The translations under genes and the position numbers were made by a program. Below are positions 1-8,084 of a stretch of 64,000 bases of DNA, in pieces. Under the pieces are notes generated by a model. The model was not told where the DNA came from. It saw nothing but the letters and a program-made list of their open reading frames with translations, and did not search any database. The stretch is taken from positions 1-64,000 of the forward strand of contig JAGUWD010000017.1 in NCBI GenBank assembly GCA_020062545.1. Direction: 5' to 3'. This stretch comes from Thermodesulfovibrionales bacterium. Its GTDB lineage: Bacteria; Nitrospirota; Thermodesulfovibrionia; Thermodesulfovibrionales; Dissulfurispiraceae. How positions within the stretch are numbered: position 1 is the first letter of the stretch; each line of letters begins with the position of its first letter.

Positions 1-123
1 CTCTTTCCTGCTTATCCTTTCTTTAATATCCTTACCTTTTTGTCCTTCTGTTTCAAATGCATCTATAAACTGGTTAATATGTCTATACCTATGTGGTATA
101 AATTCAAATGTATTTGTTGACAA
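1..123 (-). CDS. possible 5' part of an unknown gene, cut by the window edge
   Basis: An open minus-strand frame runs from a TTG codon at 121-123 to the left edge and encodes about 41 residues rich in charged side chains (ending near KGKDIKERISRKE). There is no ATG and no clear ribosome binding site, and an in-frame stop lies just upstream. It overlaps the -35 region of the plus-strand kinase promoter. I do not recognise the product; it may equally be a non-coding leader or a gene remnant. Confidence 0.2.
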   Translation of the reverse strand, partial: MSTNTFEFIPHRYRHINQFIDAFETEGQKGKDIKERISRKE

Positions 124-145
124 ACCCGTATGGAAATTCTAAACT
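117..145 (+). promoter_or_regulatory. sigma-70 type promoter for the sensor kinase operon
   Basis: A perfect TTGACA (117-122) is separated by 17 bases from TAAACT (140-145). The start codon lies about 75 bases downstream. This is the best vegetative promoter in front of the kinase/regulator pair, which suggests that the sensory pair is made constitutively while its targets use sigma-54. Confidence 0.6.
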
Positions 146-223
146 GTAAAACAAAGAGGAGAACAGGAGACACATTGATCCTTTTGATCCTTATTTCCCA
201 CGCAAAAAGGCATCGGTCGGGGC

Positions 224-2155
224 ATGAAACTTAAAAATCTCTCACTCAGCACGAAGTTTACCCTTACCGTAGGACTCATCCTGCTTGTCTTCTGCATAAT
301 ATTCTCTTTCCTTCTCTATCTTCACCTGAAAAACAAGGTAGTAGAGGACGCCAATGAGAAGACCCTGATTATCATGACGCAGATAGGTGCTGTGGGTGAT
401 TATATTAAGAATACCTTGCGGCCAAAGATGTTCCAGATATTCCCGAATACAAAGGACGAATTTATTATTGAGGCCATGTCCACAACCCACGTGACACAAG
501 AGGTCATGAAGCGATTCAATAATGACTTGAAGGATTATGTTTACAAAAGGGTCTCGAACAATCCACTTAACCCGAAGGATAAGGCCGATACACTTCATAA
601 AGGGATGATTTCATTTTTCCAGAAGAACAAGGAGCAGAAATCATGGAACGGCATAATCAAGATAGAAGGGCAGGAGTTTCTCATCAGGGTAAAGGCAATA
701 ACTGCTGAGAAAGGGTGTCTTACATGTCATGGAGATCCATCGAAAGCGCCGAGGGGTCTTGTTAAAAAGTACGGGACTAAGAGCGGCTTCGGCTGGAAGA
801 ATGGAGATGTAATCGGCGTTGAATCTGTAACTATCCCCCTCGATATTACTCTCGGACAGATTAAGGGGATAGCCATATCCACTTTTATATTCGGCTTTAT
901 TACACTGCTATTTCTCTTCATATCACTGCAGGGCGCTTTCTGGAGCCTTGTGAGCAGGCCATTGAGCAGGCTAACCACCATATTCAAAGGCATTGCTGAC
1001 GGTACAGAACCCTTGAATCAGGACATTACAATTACCGCTCGTGATGAGATTGGAGAGCTAACAGAATCCTTTAACCAGATGGCAAAACATCTTTATAATG
1101 CACAGGAGGATTTGAGAAAAAATGCCGAGACCCTCCGCTCTATTTTTGAAGGCATCAGCGACCCCCTTGCCCTTGTGAATCCGGACTGCACTCTCGAGAT
1201 AACAAATCAGGCATACAGAGAATGGATGACAAAAGGTAGAAGTGCGGTCTTCACAAAAAAATGCCAGCCTGAAAACTGTGATGCAGACACATCCTGTCCT
1301 GTCTGTTTTCTGGCAAAGGCAAAGAGGGAAAAGAGGGCTGTTTCTGAATACTGGGAGGGCGATGACGGGCAATACTATTATGTACACCTCTACCCGATAT
1401 TCGATGACAATGGAAATGTCTTGAAGGCAGTCCATTATGTCAGGGACATAACAGATAAAAGGCAGATTGAGGAGCAGATGAGGATGGCCGAAAAATTGGC
1501 TGCTGTCGGTCAGCTTTCAGCAGGCGTAGCACATGAAATAAACAATCCCCTTGGCGGGATAAGGCTCTGTTTTAATAATCTCATGACCATGGGGATGGAT
1601 GAAGAAACAAGAAAGATGCATATAGATGTTATAAACTCCGGGCTTGAGAGGATTCAGGGCATAGTAAAGCAGCTCCTTGACTTTTCAAAAAAGTCCTCAC
1701 TGAGTGTTTCGCCTGTATCAATAAACAGGCTGATAGAGGATGTACTTCAGCTAACAGACTATCTTATATCCAAGAAAGGGATAAAGATCATAAAAAACCT
1801 CTCCCCGGGAATCCATGAAATAATGGTTGACCCCAACAAGATGGAGCAGGTATTTTTAAATATCATACTCAATGCAATCCATGCAATGGATGGAAATCAG
1901 GGATCGCTAACAATAGAGACCTCATCCAGCAACGGTGTTTGCAAGGCGTCTTTTTTAGATTCGGGCCCCGGCATACCCGATAATGTATTGCCCTATATAT
2001 TCGATCCCTTTTTCACCACAAAAGCAGTTGGAGAGGGTACAGGCCTCGGCCTTTCAGTAAGCAAATCGATAGTAGAGCAGCACAGAGGCGAGATAGTGGT
2101 GGAGAGTAGCCCGAGGGGAACCAAATTTACGGTAATATTACCTGTATCAAAATGA
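224..2155 (+). CDS. heme-c sensor histidine kinase (DUF3365/Tll0287-like, HAMP, PAS, HisKA, HATPase)
   Basis: Membrane sensor kinase of a two-component system, 643 residues. A first membrane segment (about 12-33) and a second (about 213-236) bracket a periplasmic domain of the DUF3365 type with a c-type heme motif CLTCH at 165-169. A HAMP linker (about 237-292) and a PAS domain (about 305-410) follow. The PAS carries a cysteine cluster (Cys347, 352, 358, 361) that could hold a metal or Fe-S centre. The HisKA domain has the phospho-acceptor His437 in AHEINNP, and the ATPase domain has the DSGPGIP and GTGLGL boxes. It overlaps the next gene by four bases (ATGA), so the two are translationally coupled. 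Likely senses redox state or a small ligand through heme; the actual signal is unknown. Confidence 0.9.
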   Translation: MKLKNLSLSTKFTLTVGLILLVFCIIFSFLLYLHLKNKVVEDANEKTLIIMTQIGAVGDYIKNTLRPKMFQIFPNTKDEFIIEAMSTTHVTQEVMKRFNNDLKDYVYKRVSNNPLNPKDKADTLHKGMISFFQKNKEQKSWNGIIKIEGQEFLIRVKAITAEKGCLTCHGDPSKAPRGLVKKYGTKSGFGWKNGDVIGVESVTIPLDITLGQIKGIAISTFIFGFITLLFLFISLQGAFWSLVSRPLSRLTTIFKGIADGTEPLNQDITITARDEIGELTESFNQMAKHLYNAQEDLRKNAETLRSIFEGISDPLALVNPDCTLEITNQAYREWMTKGRSAVFTKKCQPENCDADTSCPVCFLAKAKREKRAVSEYWEGDDGQYYYVHLYPIFDDNGNVLKAVHYVRDITDKRQIEEQMRMAEKLAAVGQLSAGVAHEINNPLGGIRLCFNNLMTMGMDEETRKMHIDVINSGLERIQGIVKQLLDFSKKSSLSVSPVSINRLIEDVLQLTDYLISKKGIKIIKNLSPGIHEIMVDPNKMEQVFLNIILNAIHAMDGNQGSLTIETSSSNGVCKASFLDSGPGIPDNVLPYIFDPFFTTKAVGEGTGLGLSVSKSIVEQHRGEIVVESSPRGTKFTVILPVSK

Positions 2156-3516
2156 AGGGCAGAATACTCATAATTGAAGACGAACCGGGCATGAGGCTGG
2201 GGATGAGCCATTTCCTCTCGTCATCAGGCTATGCAGTCAGTCCCTGCGAAGATGGAGCAGATGGCCTGGCGGCAATAGAGAAAGGCTCTTTTGACATCAT
2301 AATCACAGACCTTAAGCTGCCCAAATATGACGGTCTCTCAATACTTAATCATGCAAAAAAAATCTCTCCTGAAACAGGCGTGATAATCATCACTGCATAC
2401 GCAGAGGTCAAGACAGCAGTGCAGGCCATCAAGGACGGCGCCTTTGATTACATTGCAAAGCCATTCTCCAATGAAGAATTGCTCATAACCATCGAGAGGT
2501 TCATGAAGTTCCGCAGCCTCGAGGCCGAGTTGAGTCGCCTGAGGGAATCCGTGACCGAAAAGACCGGCTTTGAGAATATCATAGGCGTAAGCCCTGCCAT
2601 GAAGGATGTATTTGATCGCATATCATCAATAGCAAAAACAGACGTGCCTGTCTTAATTCAGGGAGAAAGCGGCACCGGAAAGGAGCTCGTGGCAAATGCA
2701 ATCCACAATCTCAGCCTGAGAAAAGACAAGCCATGCATAAAGATAAACTGCGCCGCAATACCCGAAAATCTATTTGAGTCAGAGCTTTTCGGACATGAAA
2801 AGGGCGCCTTCACAGGTGCAGCAGAGGTGAGAAAGGGAAGGTTTGAGAGAGCCAATGGAGGATGCATATTCTTTGATGAAATAGGTGACATGCCCATGGG
2901 ACTTCAGGCAAAGCTCTTGAGGGTTATCGAAGAGCATACTGTTACCCGTCTCGGAGGCAATGAGCCGGTAAAGGTTGATGTAAGGGGAATCTATGCAACG
3001 AGCAAGAACCTGAAGGACTGCGCCGCCGCAGGGAAATTCAGGGAAGACCTGTTTTACAGGATAAATGTGGTCCCTATAATAATTCCGCCATTAAGGGAAA
3101 GGAAGGAAGACATTCCTTATCTCATAGAGCACTTCTTGAAATATTTCGGCGATAAATATGCAAAACCGGAATTAAAGGTAGCGCCCTCTGCATACAATGC
3201 CCTTCTTTCATACCATTATCCAGGAAATGTCCGCGAGCTCAAACATGCCCTGGAGCGGGCTGTTCTGCTTTCAAAAAATGGCTTGATAGACTTTAAAACC
3301 CTTCCCGATGAATTTTCTGCCCAGGGAATCGGATGTCCCCAATTTAACAACCTTCCGGTTAATACGCCTCTCCAGAAAGGCATAGTTTTCCTTGAAAAAC
3401 AGATGATAATGAATGCATTAAAAGAGAGCGGCGGCAAAAAAATAGAGGCTGCCAGGAAACTCGGAATAAGCAGAAAGGTCCTCTGGAAGAAATTGAAGGA
3501 ATACAGCATTGAGTAA
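2152..3516 (+). CDS. NtrC-family sigma-54-dependent response regulator
   Basis: Cognate regulator of the upstream heme kinase, 454 residues. The receiver domain (1-125) has acidic Glu9/Asp10 and phospho-acceptor Asp53 (TDLKLP). A central AAA+ ATPase domain (about 143-375) has Walker A GESGTGKE (171-178) and the sigma-54 contact loop GAFTGA (218-223). A Fis-type helix-turn-helix lies at about 410-450. All elements needed for activating sigma-54 holoenzyme are intact. Two sigma-54 promoters with matching upstream palindromes lie at 3546-3641 and 7832-7927, the first starting right after this gene, so I infer that these are its targets. Confidence 0.93.
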   Translation: MKGRILIIEDEPGMRLGMSHFLSSSGYAVSPCEDGADGLAAIEKGSFDIIITDLKLPKYDGLSILNHAKKISPETGVIIITAYAEVKTAVQAIKDGAFDYIAKPFSNEELLITIERFMKFRSLEAELSRLRESVTEKTGFENIIGVSPAMKDVFDRISSIAKTDVPVLIQGESGTGKELVANAIHNLSLRKDKPCIKINCAAIPENLFESELFGHEKGAFTGAAEVRKGRFERANGGCIFFDEIGDMPMGLQAKLLRVIEEHTVTRLGGNEPVKVDVRGIYATSKNLKDCAAAGKFREDLFYRINVVPIIIPPLRERKEDIPYLIEHFLKYFGDKYAKPELKVAPSAYNALLSYHYPGNVRELKHALERAVLLSKNGLIDFKTLPDEFSAQGIGCPQFNNLPVNTPLQKGIVFLEKQMIMNALKESGGKKIEAARKLGISRKVLWKKLKEYSIE

Positions 3517-3545
3517 GCCCGTCAGGGAACACTTGCTCCTCTAAA

Positions 3546-3563
3546 TGTTCCCAAGTGGAAACG
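3546..3563. promoter_or_regulatory. putative enhancer (UAS) palindrome 1 for the NtrC-type regulator
   Basis: TGTTCCCA-AG-TGGAAACG matches a palindrome of the form TGTTNCCA-N2-TGGNAACA with one mismatch. Its centre (3554.5) is 72.5 bases from the first G of the -24 element. The same palindrome lies at the identical distance before the second YeiH operon. A weaker copy (3514-3531, ending GGGAACA) lies 32 bases upstream, centre to centre, as expected for paired activator dimers. Confidence 0.6.
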
Positions 3564-3625
3564 CAATTTCATTATATCCCTAAATTTTTCTTGTAAAAAA
3601 CAACCTCTCATCCAAATATTTTAAA

Positions 3626-3641
3626 TGGCATCGCAATTGCA
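3626..3641 (+). promoter_or_regulatory. sigma-54 promoter of the uspA-yeiH operon
   Basis: TGGCATCGCAATTGCA has GG (-24) and GC (-12) separated by ten bases, close to the TGGCAC-N5-TTGCA consensus. The predicted transcript start, near 3652, gives an 80-base leader to the UspA gene. Confidence 0.8.
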
Positions 3642-3653
3642 TTACAGTTGCAT

Positions 3654-3685
3654 TTTGTAGCATAAATGTTTCATTTTGCTACAAA
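3654..3685 (+). promoter_or_regulatory. perfect 9-bp inverted repeat at the start of the uspA leader
   Basis: TTTGTAGCA (3654-3662) and TGCTACAAA (3677-3685) form a perfect 9-bp stem with a 14-base loop. It begins within a few bases of the predicted sigma-54 transcript start. It could be a 5' stabilising hairpin or an operator; no run of T follows, so it is not a terminator. Confidence 0.45.
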
Positions 3686-3731
3686 GTGGGTTGCTTGAAT
3701 TTTTATCGCAAAGAAAGAAAGGAGGGAAAAA

Positions 3732-4151
3732 ATGAAGATATTGGTTGCACATGATGGGTCGGAGTACTCGAACAAGGCATTGAAAAAAGGGGCTGATATT
3801 GCAAAAAGGGAAAACGCTTCCCTATTGGTAGTAAATGTCGTGCCGGACCTCGGCTTTACCGACGAATTGGGCGACGACTATACCAAAACCCTTTATAGCA
3901 CCTTAACGGATGAGTCAGAAAAACTGATGAAAGGAATTAAGGATGACCTTTCGAAGTCTCTGCAGGATGTAAGAACAGAGGTCAGGTTTGGGAGTCCTGC
4001 TGAAATTATTGTCGATATTGCAAATAGTGAGAAGGTCGACCTGCTCGTTGTCGGCTCCCATGGTAAACATGGCGCGAAAAAGTTCTATCTTGGAAGCGTA
4101 TCTTCCAAGGTGATTAGTCATGCACCATGCGATGTCCTTGTCGTGAAATAA
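3732..4151 (+). CDS. universal stress protein, UspA family
   Basis: Small cytosolic alpha/beta nucleotide-binding protein, 139 residues, one Usp domain over its full length. The ATP-binding signature of the ATP-binding subclass is visible near the end (VVGSHGKHG followed by GSVSSKV). It is the first gene behind a sigma-54 promoter and sits 47 bases before the YeiH-type carrier, with a clear AGGAGG-like site. UspA proteins often partner with or regulate transporters; that role here is inferred from position. Confidence 0.9.
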   Translation: MKILVAHDGSEYSNKALKKGADIAKRENASLLVVNVVPDLGFTDELGDDYTKTLYSTLTDESEKLMKGIKDDLSKSLQDVRTEVRFGSPAEIIVDIANSEKVDLLVVGSHGKHGAKKFYLGSVSSKVISHAPCDVLVVK

Positions 4152-4198
4152 GCAATAGATGTTTTGCTATATAACTGATGAACAGGAGGAGGTAAAGG

Positions 4199-5794
4199 AT
4201 GAATGGAGAAAAAAGGTCGCCTGCAGCATTGATTGTAGGCATTATTCTGCTTGTTTACGCTCTGCTACTGAAACGCCACGAGGCAGCGGCGATTCCCGGA
4301 GCTCTTATGGAGTTAATGAATTATCTCAAGGCCGGTAAAACCGTGGATACGCAGGTCGGCGTGGGAATATGGGCCGGCACAATAATTTCATTGTTCGGAA
4401 TATGGAATCTCGTCCAGCCAGCAATGAAATCCAAGTTCGATATGGTAGTAAGGGCGCCGATGGCCGGCGCCGGCATGATGATCATACTTGCATATCTCTG
4501 CCGTTTTTATTTCGAACCGCTTTTTAAGTTATGGGGTAAAGCTGCAGAGCCTGCGCTGGGGTTCAACTTTGCAACCATATTCGGGCTCAACTATATACTT
4601 TTAGGGGTTCTTCTTGGACTCATATGGGTTAATACCATCGGCGTGCCAAAATGGATGCAGTCAGGCGTCAAGACTGCGCGATTGGCCATGAAGATGGGCG
4701 TTATCAGCCTGGGAGCTATGTACAGTATTACGGAACTGCGCTATCTCGGCGCTATGAGTTTTACAATGATCACGATATTTGTTATGGGTACAGCTATACT
4801 TGTGCTCTGGTTAAGTCAAATGATGAAGATAGCAAGACCTTTGGCCGGAGTGCTTTCTGCCGGAATGGCCGTGTGCGGCGTATCCGCAGCGGTAGCGGCA
4901 GCGCCTGTTGTAAAGGCTCGCGGCATTGATATGGCCTACTCGATAGGAATGCTGCTGCTCGTTGGCGTAGTGGGGCTCTTTACATTTCCCCCCATAGCCA
5001 GAATAGTAGGCATGAACGAGCTTCAATTCGGCGCATGGGCAGGGACCGGCATACTCAACTCTGCTCAGGTCGCAGCAGCAGCCCTTATTTTTGACCCAAA
5101 CACTATAGAAACATTAAAGGTTGCTGAAATATTCAACATCACAAGGATACTTTTCCTGCCGTTTATCGTCATTATCCTCGCAATCTGGTTTGCCAAAGGC
5201 GAAGAAGAAGCAGAGGCAGGCACCAAAGTAAATCTGGGCAGGATTATCGTGGACAAATTCCCGATATTCGTTTTAGGTTTTCTGATAATGTTCGCCTTAA
5301 GTTCTACGGGTGTATTCACGCCCAAGGACCACGTCCTGCACGGAAAGCATTTCTACAGTTTCAAGATTGATGAGAAAAAGGAATTAAGGACAAGAGACCT
5401 CAAGAAAGTACAGGCGTTTATCGAGTCGGGTGCCGTTACGGACCCCAAGATCAAGGCAGCCCTCGAAAAGCTTGTGGCCGACAGGCAGATTACCAGCGTC
5501 GAACAGACCGATCTTGTGCTGAAGGCTCAGGACTTCACTAAAGATAAAGACCTGAAGAAGGTCTTTAAAGACGCCGACAAAAAAGTTCAGGCAAAACCCA
5601 AGACCTTAGAGGTCATGAGAGAGTATATGATGTGGTTCTTTGCTTTCGGTCTCATAGGCCTCGGTATGCAGATTACATGGCAGACCATCCGGCAGGCAGG
5701 AGGCAAGGCCGCTACAATAGGAGTTATTGCCGGTATCACAAAGGCGGTTCTTTCCTTCTTTGTGGTCTGGCTGTTTATTAAGGGAACCATCTAA
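4199..5794 (+). CDS. YeiH/UPF0324-family membrane carrier with soluble insert
   Basis: Polytopic inner-membrane protein, 531 residues, of the YeiH family (Cons_hypoth698), often named a putative sulfate exporter, though the substrate is poorly established. Family hallmarks are the conserved SAGMAVCGVSAAVA segment (about 220-233) and the AGTGILNSAQVAAAA segment (about 281-295). It is much longer than the roughly 350 residues usual for the family. Extra helices lie at the N-terminus, and a charged soluble insert (about 371-475, Lys/Asp-rich) sits between the last helices. It is followed by a 48-residue single-pass protein that I infer is an accessory subunit. A second carrier of the same architecture starts at 8085. 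Confidence 0.85.
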   Translation: MNGEKRSPAALIVGIILLVYALLLKRHEAAAIPGALMELMNYLKAGKTVDTQVGVGIWAGTIISLFGIWNLVQPAMKSKFDMVVRAPMAGAGMMIILAYLCRFYFEPLFKLWGKAAEPALGFNFATIFGLNYILLGVLLGLIWVNTIGVPKWMQSGVKTARLAMKMGVISLGAMYSITELRYLGAMSFTMITIFVMGTAILVLWLSQMMKIARPLAGVLSAGMAVCGVSAAVAAAPVVKARGIDMAYSIGMLLLVGVVGLFTFPPIARIVGMNELQFGAWAGTGILNSAQVAAAALIFDPNTIETLKVAEIFNITRILFLPFIVIILAIWFAKGEEEAEAGTKVNLGRIIVDKFPIFVLGFLIMFALSSTGVFTPKDHVLHGKHFYSFKIDEKKELRTRDLKKVQAFIESGAVTDPKIKAALEKLVADRQITSVEQTDLVLKAQDFTKDKDLKKVFKDADKKVQAKPKTLEVMREYMMWFFAFGLIGLGMQITWQTIRQAGGKAATIGVIAGITKAVLSFFVVWLFIKGTI

Positions 5795-5819
5795 TAATCA
5801 TAAAGCTGGAGGTGCTTAA

Positions 5820-5966
5820 ATGGCTGAAGAGAAAGCGACGAAGGAAGAACAAAAAAAGATGGAGGAGCGGGCACTCAGCGTCTTCGCCTCTGAGAAAAAG
5901 GAAGACCTGACGGCGCTGGTAATCGCCTTTGCCCTGGCAATATTCGTGATTATTGCATTTAAGTAA
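5820..5966 (+). CDS. small single-pass membrane protein paired with the YeiH-type carrier
   Basis: A 48-residue product too short for a usual ORF cutoff, with a good site (CTGGAGGTG) before the ATG. The first 30 residues are highly charged and contain KKMEE and SEKKE; the rest is one hydrophobic helix ending in FK. It resembles the 53-residue protein behind the second carrier (shared M-x-EE start, KKME, then EKK before the helix). The paired arrangement suggests a conserved small subunit. I know no named family for it. Confidence 0.75.
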   Translation: MAEEKATKEEQKKMEERALSVFASEKKEDLTALVIAFALAIFVIIAFK

Positions 5967-5970
5967 AGCC

Positions 5971-6477
5971 ATGTTTAAAAGAATACTTATAGCTACGCAT
6001 GGTACGGAAGGGGCTAAAAAGGCCGAGTCATACGCTATTGGCCTGGCAAGGGAATTTGGCGCGGAGATCCACGGTCTTTATGTGATACATAAAGACCTGG
6101 GTTCGCTTGTTGGTATTGAGTGGCTGCACAATTCTCATGTGAGGATGGAGTTTTACAGGCATGCGGAATCCGAATTTAACCGCAGGGCCGAAGAAGTATT
6201 AGAAGCCTTCAGGGAGCTTGCGACAGGAATTGAAGTCACCCCAGCCATCAGGGTGGGAGATCCTGTCGAGGTTATAGCAGATGAGGCGAGGAATAAGGGA
6301 GCTGACCTTATTATTATTGGGGGCAGCAGCAATGGGAGATCAGAGGAATATAAGGCAAAAGTTTCTCTGAAAAAGCTCTCAAAGATTGCGCCATGCCCTG
6401 TCTTGATAGCAAATAACACTTCAATGATTTCGGCAAGGGAGGTGGTGTGGAGTTTAGCGAGGCAAATAAAAAATTAG
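5971..6477 (+). CDS. universal stress protein, UspA family (second)
   Basis: Single Usp domain, 168 residues, beginning MFKRILIATHGT. I chose the ATG at 5971, four bases after the small membrane gene's stop, over an upstream TTG that overlaps that gene. The C-terminal part shows IIIGGSSNGRS followed by VSLKKLSKIAPCPVLIA, a degenerate version of the ATP-binding signature. Nucleotide binding is therefore less certain than for the first UspA. It lies in the same operon as the first carrier. Confidence 0.88.
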   Translation: MFKRILIATHGTEGAKKAESYAIGLAREFGAEIHGLYVIHKDLGSLVGIEWLHNSHVRMEFYRHAESEFNRRAEEVLEAFRELATGIEVTPAIRVGDPVEVIADEARNKGADLIIIGGSSNGRSEEYKAKVSLKKLSKIAPCPVLIANNTSMISAREVVWSLARQIKN

Positions 6478-6537
6478 CCTTAAGTCTTTGGGCTTCTCAA
6501 TGACTTAATGGCTCATACTAAAGATTAGGGGGTAAAG

Positions 6538-7038
6538 ATGTTAAGGAAAACGGCGATAGCTTTAGTGTGTTTAGCATTTGCAGTTGTGGGTTTTTATAAC
6601 CTCGCATCTGCTGCGGATTGGCCTGATGCCTTAATAAAAGAAGTGGAGGCGCTTAAGGCTGCTGGAAAAGATAAAAAGGACATGCCTGCTTCTATTTCGG
6701 GGGTAAAAAATATAACAGGCGCTGAAATCAAAAAAATGATGGATGAAAAGAAGAAGTTTGTGCTTATGGACAACAGGCTGAAGGCTGACTATGATAAGGA
6801 GCATATTGCAGGCGCTGTGCTTCTTACTGTGGATGAACTGCTTAAAGATCCAAAACTGGCTGACAAGTATAAAAAGGATGATATGCTCGTTAATTACTGC
6901 AATGGCGTAAAATGCTGGAGATCACCGGCAGCAGTATTGCTCCTCAAGCACCTCGGATTCAAGAATATCTACTGGTATAGAGATGGCATTCCTGATTGGA
7001 TAAAAAAAGACTACCCGACGGTAGAGGGCAAAAAGTAG
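6538..7038 (+). CDS. exported rhodanese-domain protein
   Basis: Periplasmic sulfurtransferase-like protein, 166 residues, with a signal peptide ending near ASA-A (about 1-25). The rhodanese domain (about 60-160) has the active-site loop YCNGVKCWRS, the variant with two cysteines seen in periplasmic single-domain rhodaneses. As the last gene of the sigma-54-controlled operon it links the system to sulfur or redox chemistry outside the cytoplasm. Sulfur transfer itself is not shown by the sequence. Confidence 0.85.
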   Translation: MLRKTAIALVCLAFAVVGFYNLASAADWPDALIKEVEALKAAGKDKKDMPASISGVKNITGAEIKKMMDEKKKFVLMDNRLKADYDKEHIAGAVLLTVDELLKDPKLADKYKKDDMLVNYCNGVKCWRSPAAVLLLKHLGFKNIYWYRDGIPDWIKKDYPTVEGKK

Positions 7039-7053
7039 GGAGCCGGCGTATTC

Positions 7054-7087
7054 TTGCAGGGGCATGGAATTATTCATGCCCCTGCAA
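7054..7087 (+). terminator. long perfect hairpin after the rhodanese gene
   Basis: A 13-bp perfect inverted repeat (7054-7066 with 7075-7087, GC-rich core GCAGGGGCATG) with an 8-base loop ends the operon. No T-run follows, so it may terminate weakly or protect the mRNA 3' end. Confidence 0.55.
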
Positions 7088-7140
7088 TCAAGCCATCCAG
7101 AATTAAAATTCCAAAGCCTTTTTGATATAAAATATAACCA

Positions 7141-7737
7141 ATGCAATACATCTTAGAAAGTATTAATCTTCCTGTTTCAGAAGCTACAGCATTTAAAGTC
7201 CTTTCAGACCTGAATGTAATCCTAAGGCTTTCACCTTATTTTAGCCTTAAAAAACTAAGACATCTAATGGAAGGGGAAACACGCAAGGGCAGTAGATACG
7301 AGGCGACCATCGAATATTACGGAAAAGAGTTGACCGAAACACGTGGCATGGAGGTTCTTGAGCTTTCAAGAGATAGAAGAATTTCCTTCAAAGTAAAGGA
7401 TGGGATACTGAAGGAGATAAGCTTTAATATTGAAAAAGACAGTGACGGGATTCGGCTGACACATCAGTTTTTAATTGATTCAGATGATGAAACTATACTA
7501 AAAGGAACCTATAGCGAACTTGTCTTCTGGCTAAGAAGCATAGGAGAGTATTTAAAGTTAGCCGAGGAAAGAACTTTATGGAGAAGGTTTTTTAAGTGGT
7601 TTATGGACAGGGTGTGGTTAAGGCTTACCCTCTCTGAAAGGAAGATCGCCATTATTATTACAAAAATATCCGTGTTCGAGCTTGTTTTACTATTGATGCT
7701 TGTGATCATATGGAACATGTTCGTAAAATCAAGATAA
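7141..7737 (+). CDS. SRPBCC (START/polyketide-cyclase-like) protein with C-terminal membrane anchor
   Basis: A 198-residue protein. The first 145 residues look like an SRPBCC-type ligand-binding fold (opening strand QYILESINLPVSEATAF, closing helix with GTYSELVFWLRSIGEYL). A linker and one membrane helix (about 172-193) end in a basic tail. It follows the operon-ending hairpin by about 50 bases, so it may have its own promoter. No catalytic residues can be assigned; a lipid or hydrophobic ligand role is only a family-level guess. Confidence 0.65.
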   Translation: MQYILESINLPVSEATAFKVLSDLNVILRLSPYFSLKKLRHLMEGETRKGSRYEATIEYYGKELTETRGMEVLELSRDRRISFKVKDGILKEISFNIEKDSDGIRLTHQFLIDSDDETILKGTYSELVFWLRSIGEYLKLAEERTLWRRFFKWFMDRVWLRLTLSERKIAIIITKISVFELVLLLMLVIIWNMFVKSR

Positions 7738-7831
7738 GCTCAAAATCCAGCGATAAGAATCATTGTATTTCTTGATTCTTGAGTCTGCCTGAATGTGATA
7801 TGAGCATTAACGGGAACAATCATCCCATCCA

Positions 7832-7849
7832 TGTTGCCAGATGGGAACA
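7832..7849. promoter_or_regulatory. putative enhancer (UAS) palindrome 2
   Basis: TGTTGCCA-GA-TGGGAACA is an 18-bp palindrome with one mismatch between its arms. The centre (7840.5) lies 72.5 bases before the first G of the -24 element, identical to the first operon. A degenerate extra copy ends in GGGAACA at 7812-7818, 31 bases upstream centre to centre. Confidence 0.65.
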
Positions 7850-7911
7850 TAACATTTTTGCTCTCGCCAAAAAATCATAATAAAATCATAATGAATTAAT
7901 GACTTTATTAT

Positions 7912-7927
7912 TGGCATTGTAATTGCA
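7912..7927 (+). promoter_or_regulatory. sigma-54 promoter of the second YeiH operon
   Basis: TTGGCATTGTAATTGCA has GG at 7913-7914 and GC at 7925-7926, ten bases apart. It matches the first sigma-54 promoter at GGCAT, AATTGCA and the exact spacing. Confidence 0.8.
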
Positions 7928-8084
7928 TAATCCATATGCTGGTTCTTTTTGACCTTCTTTATATTTGTAGCTATTATTCAAACATAAGGAAGGAGGTGGT
8001 GTTAACGGCATAAATAATGTAGATGGCAAGACTAGGGCAAGACTTTGTAGTTATTATTAAAGTCTAAACGGAGGGAGGTAGTAC

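Larger units (their letters stand above)
7738..8084. other. intergenic regulatory region and long leader before the second carrier
   Basis: This 347-base gap holds the second enhancer palindrome and the second sigma-54 promoter, described separately. They are followed by a leader of about 147 bases with two strong purine-rich sites (AAGGAGGTGG near 7989 and GGAGGGAGG before 8085). I see no gene in it; the only frames are a few codons long. Confidence 0.7.

Noticed and set aside
3546-3563. parS-like site for the ParAB system
   Set aside because: It resembles TGTTTCACGTGAAACA, but both copies share a TGTTNCCA-N2-TGGNAAC form without the CACGTG core. They sit at fixed distance from sigma-54 promoters, not near parAB.
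8023-8067. 14-codon leader peptide in the second carrier's 5' leader
   Set aside because: The nearest good ribosome binding site is about 26 bases upstream, and the sequence shows no regulatory codon pattern.
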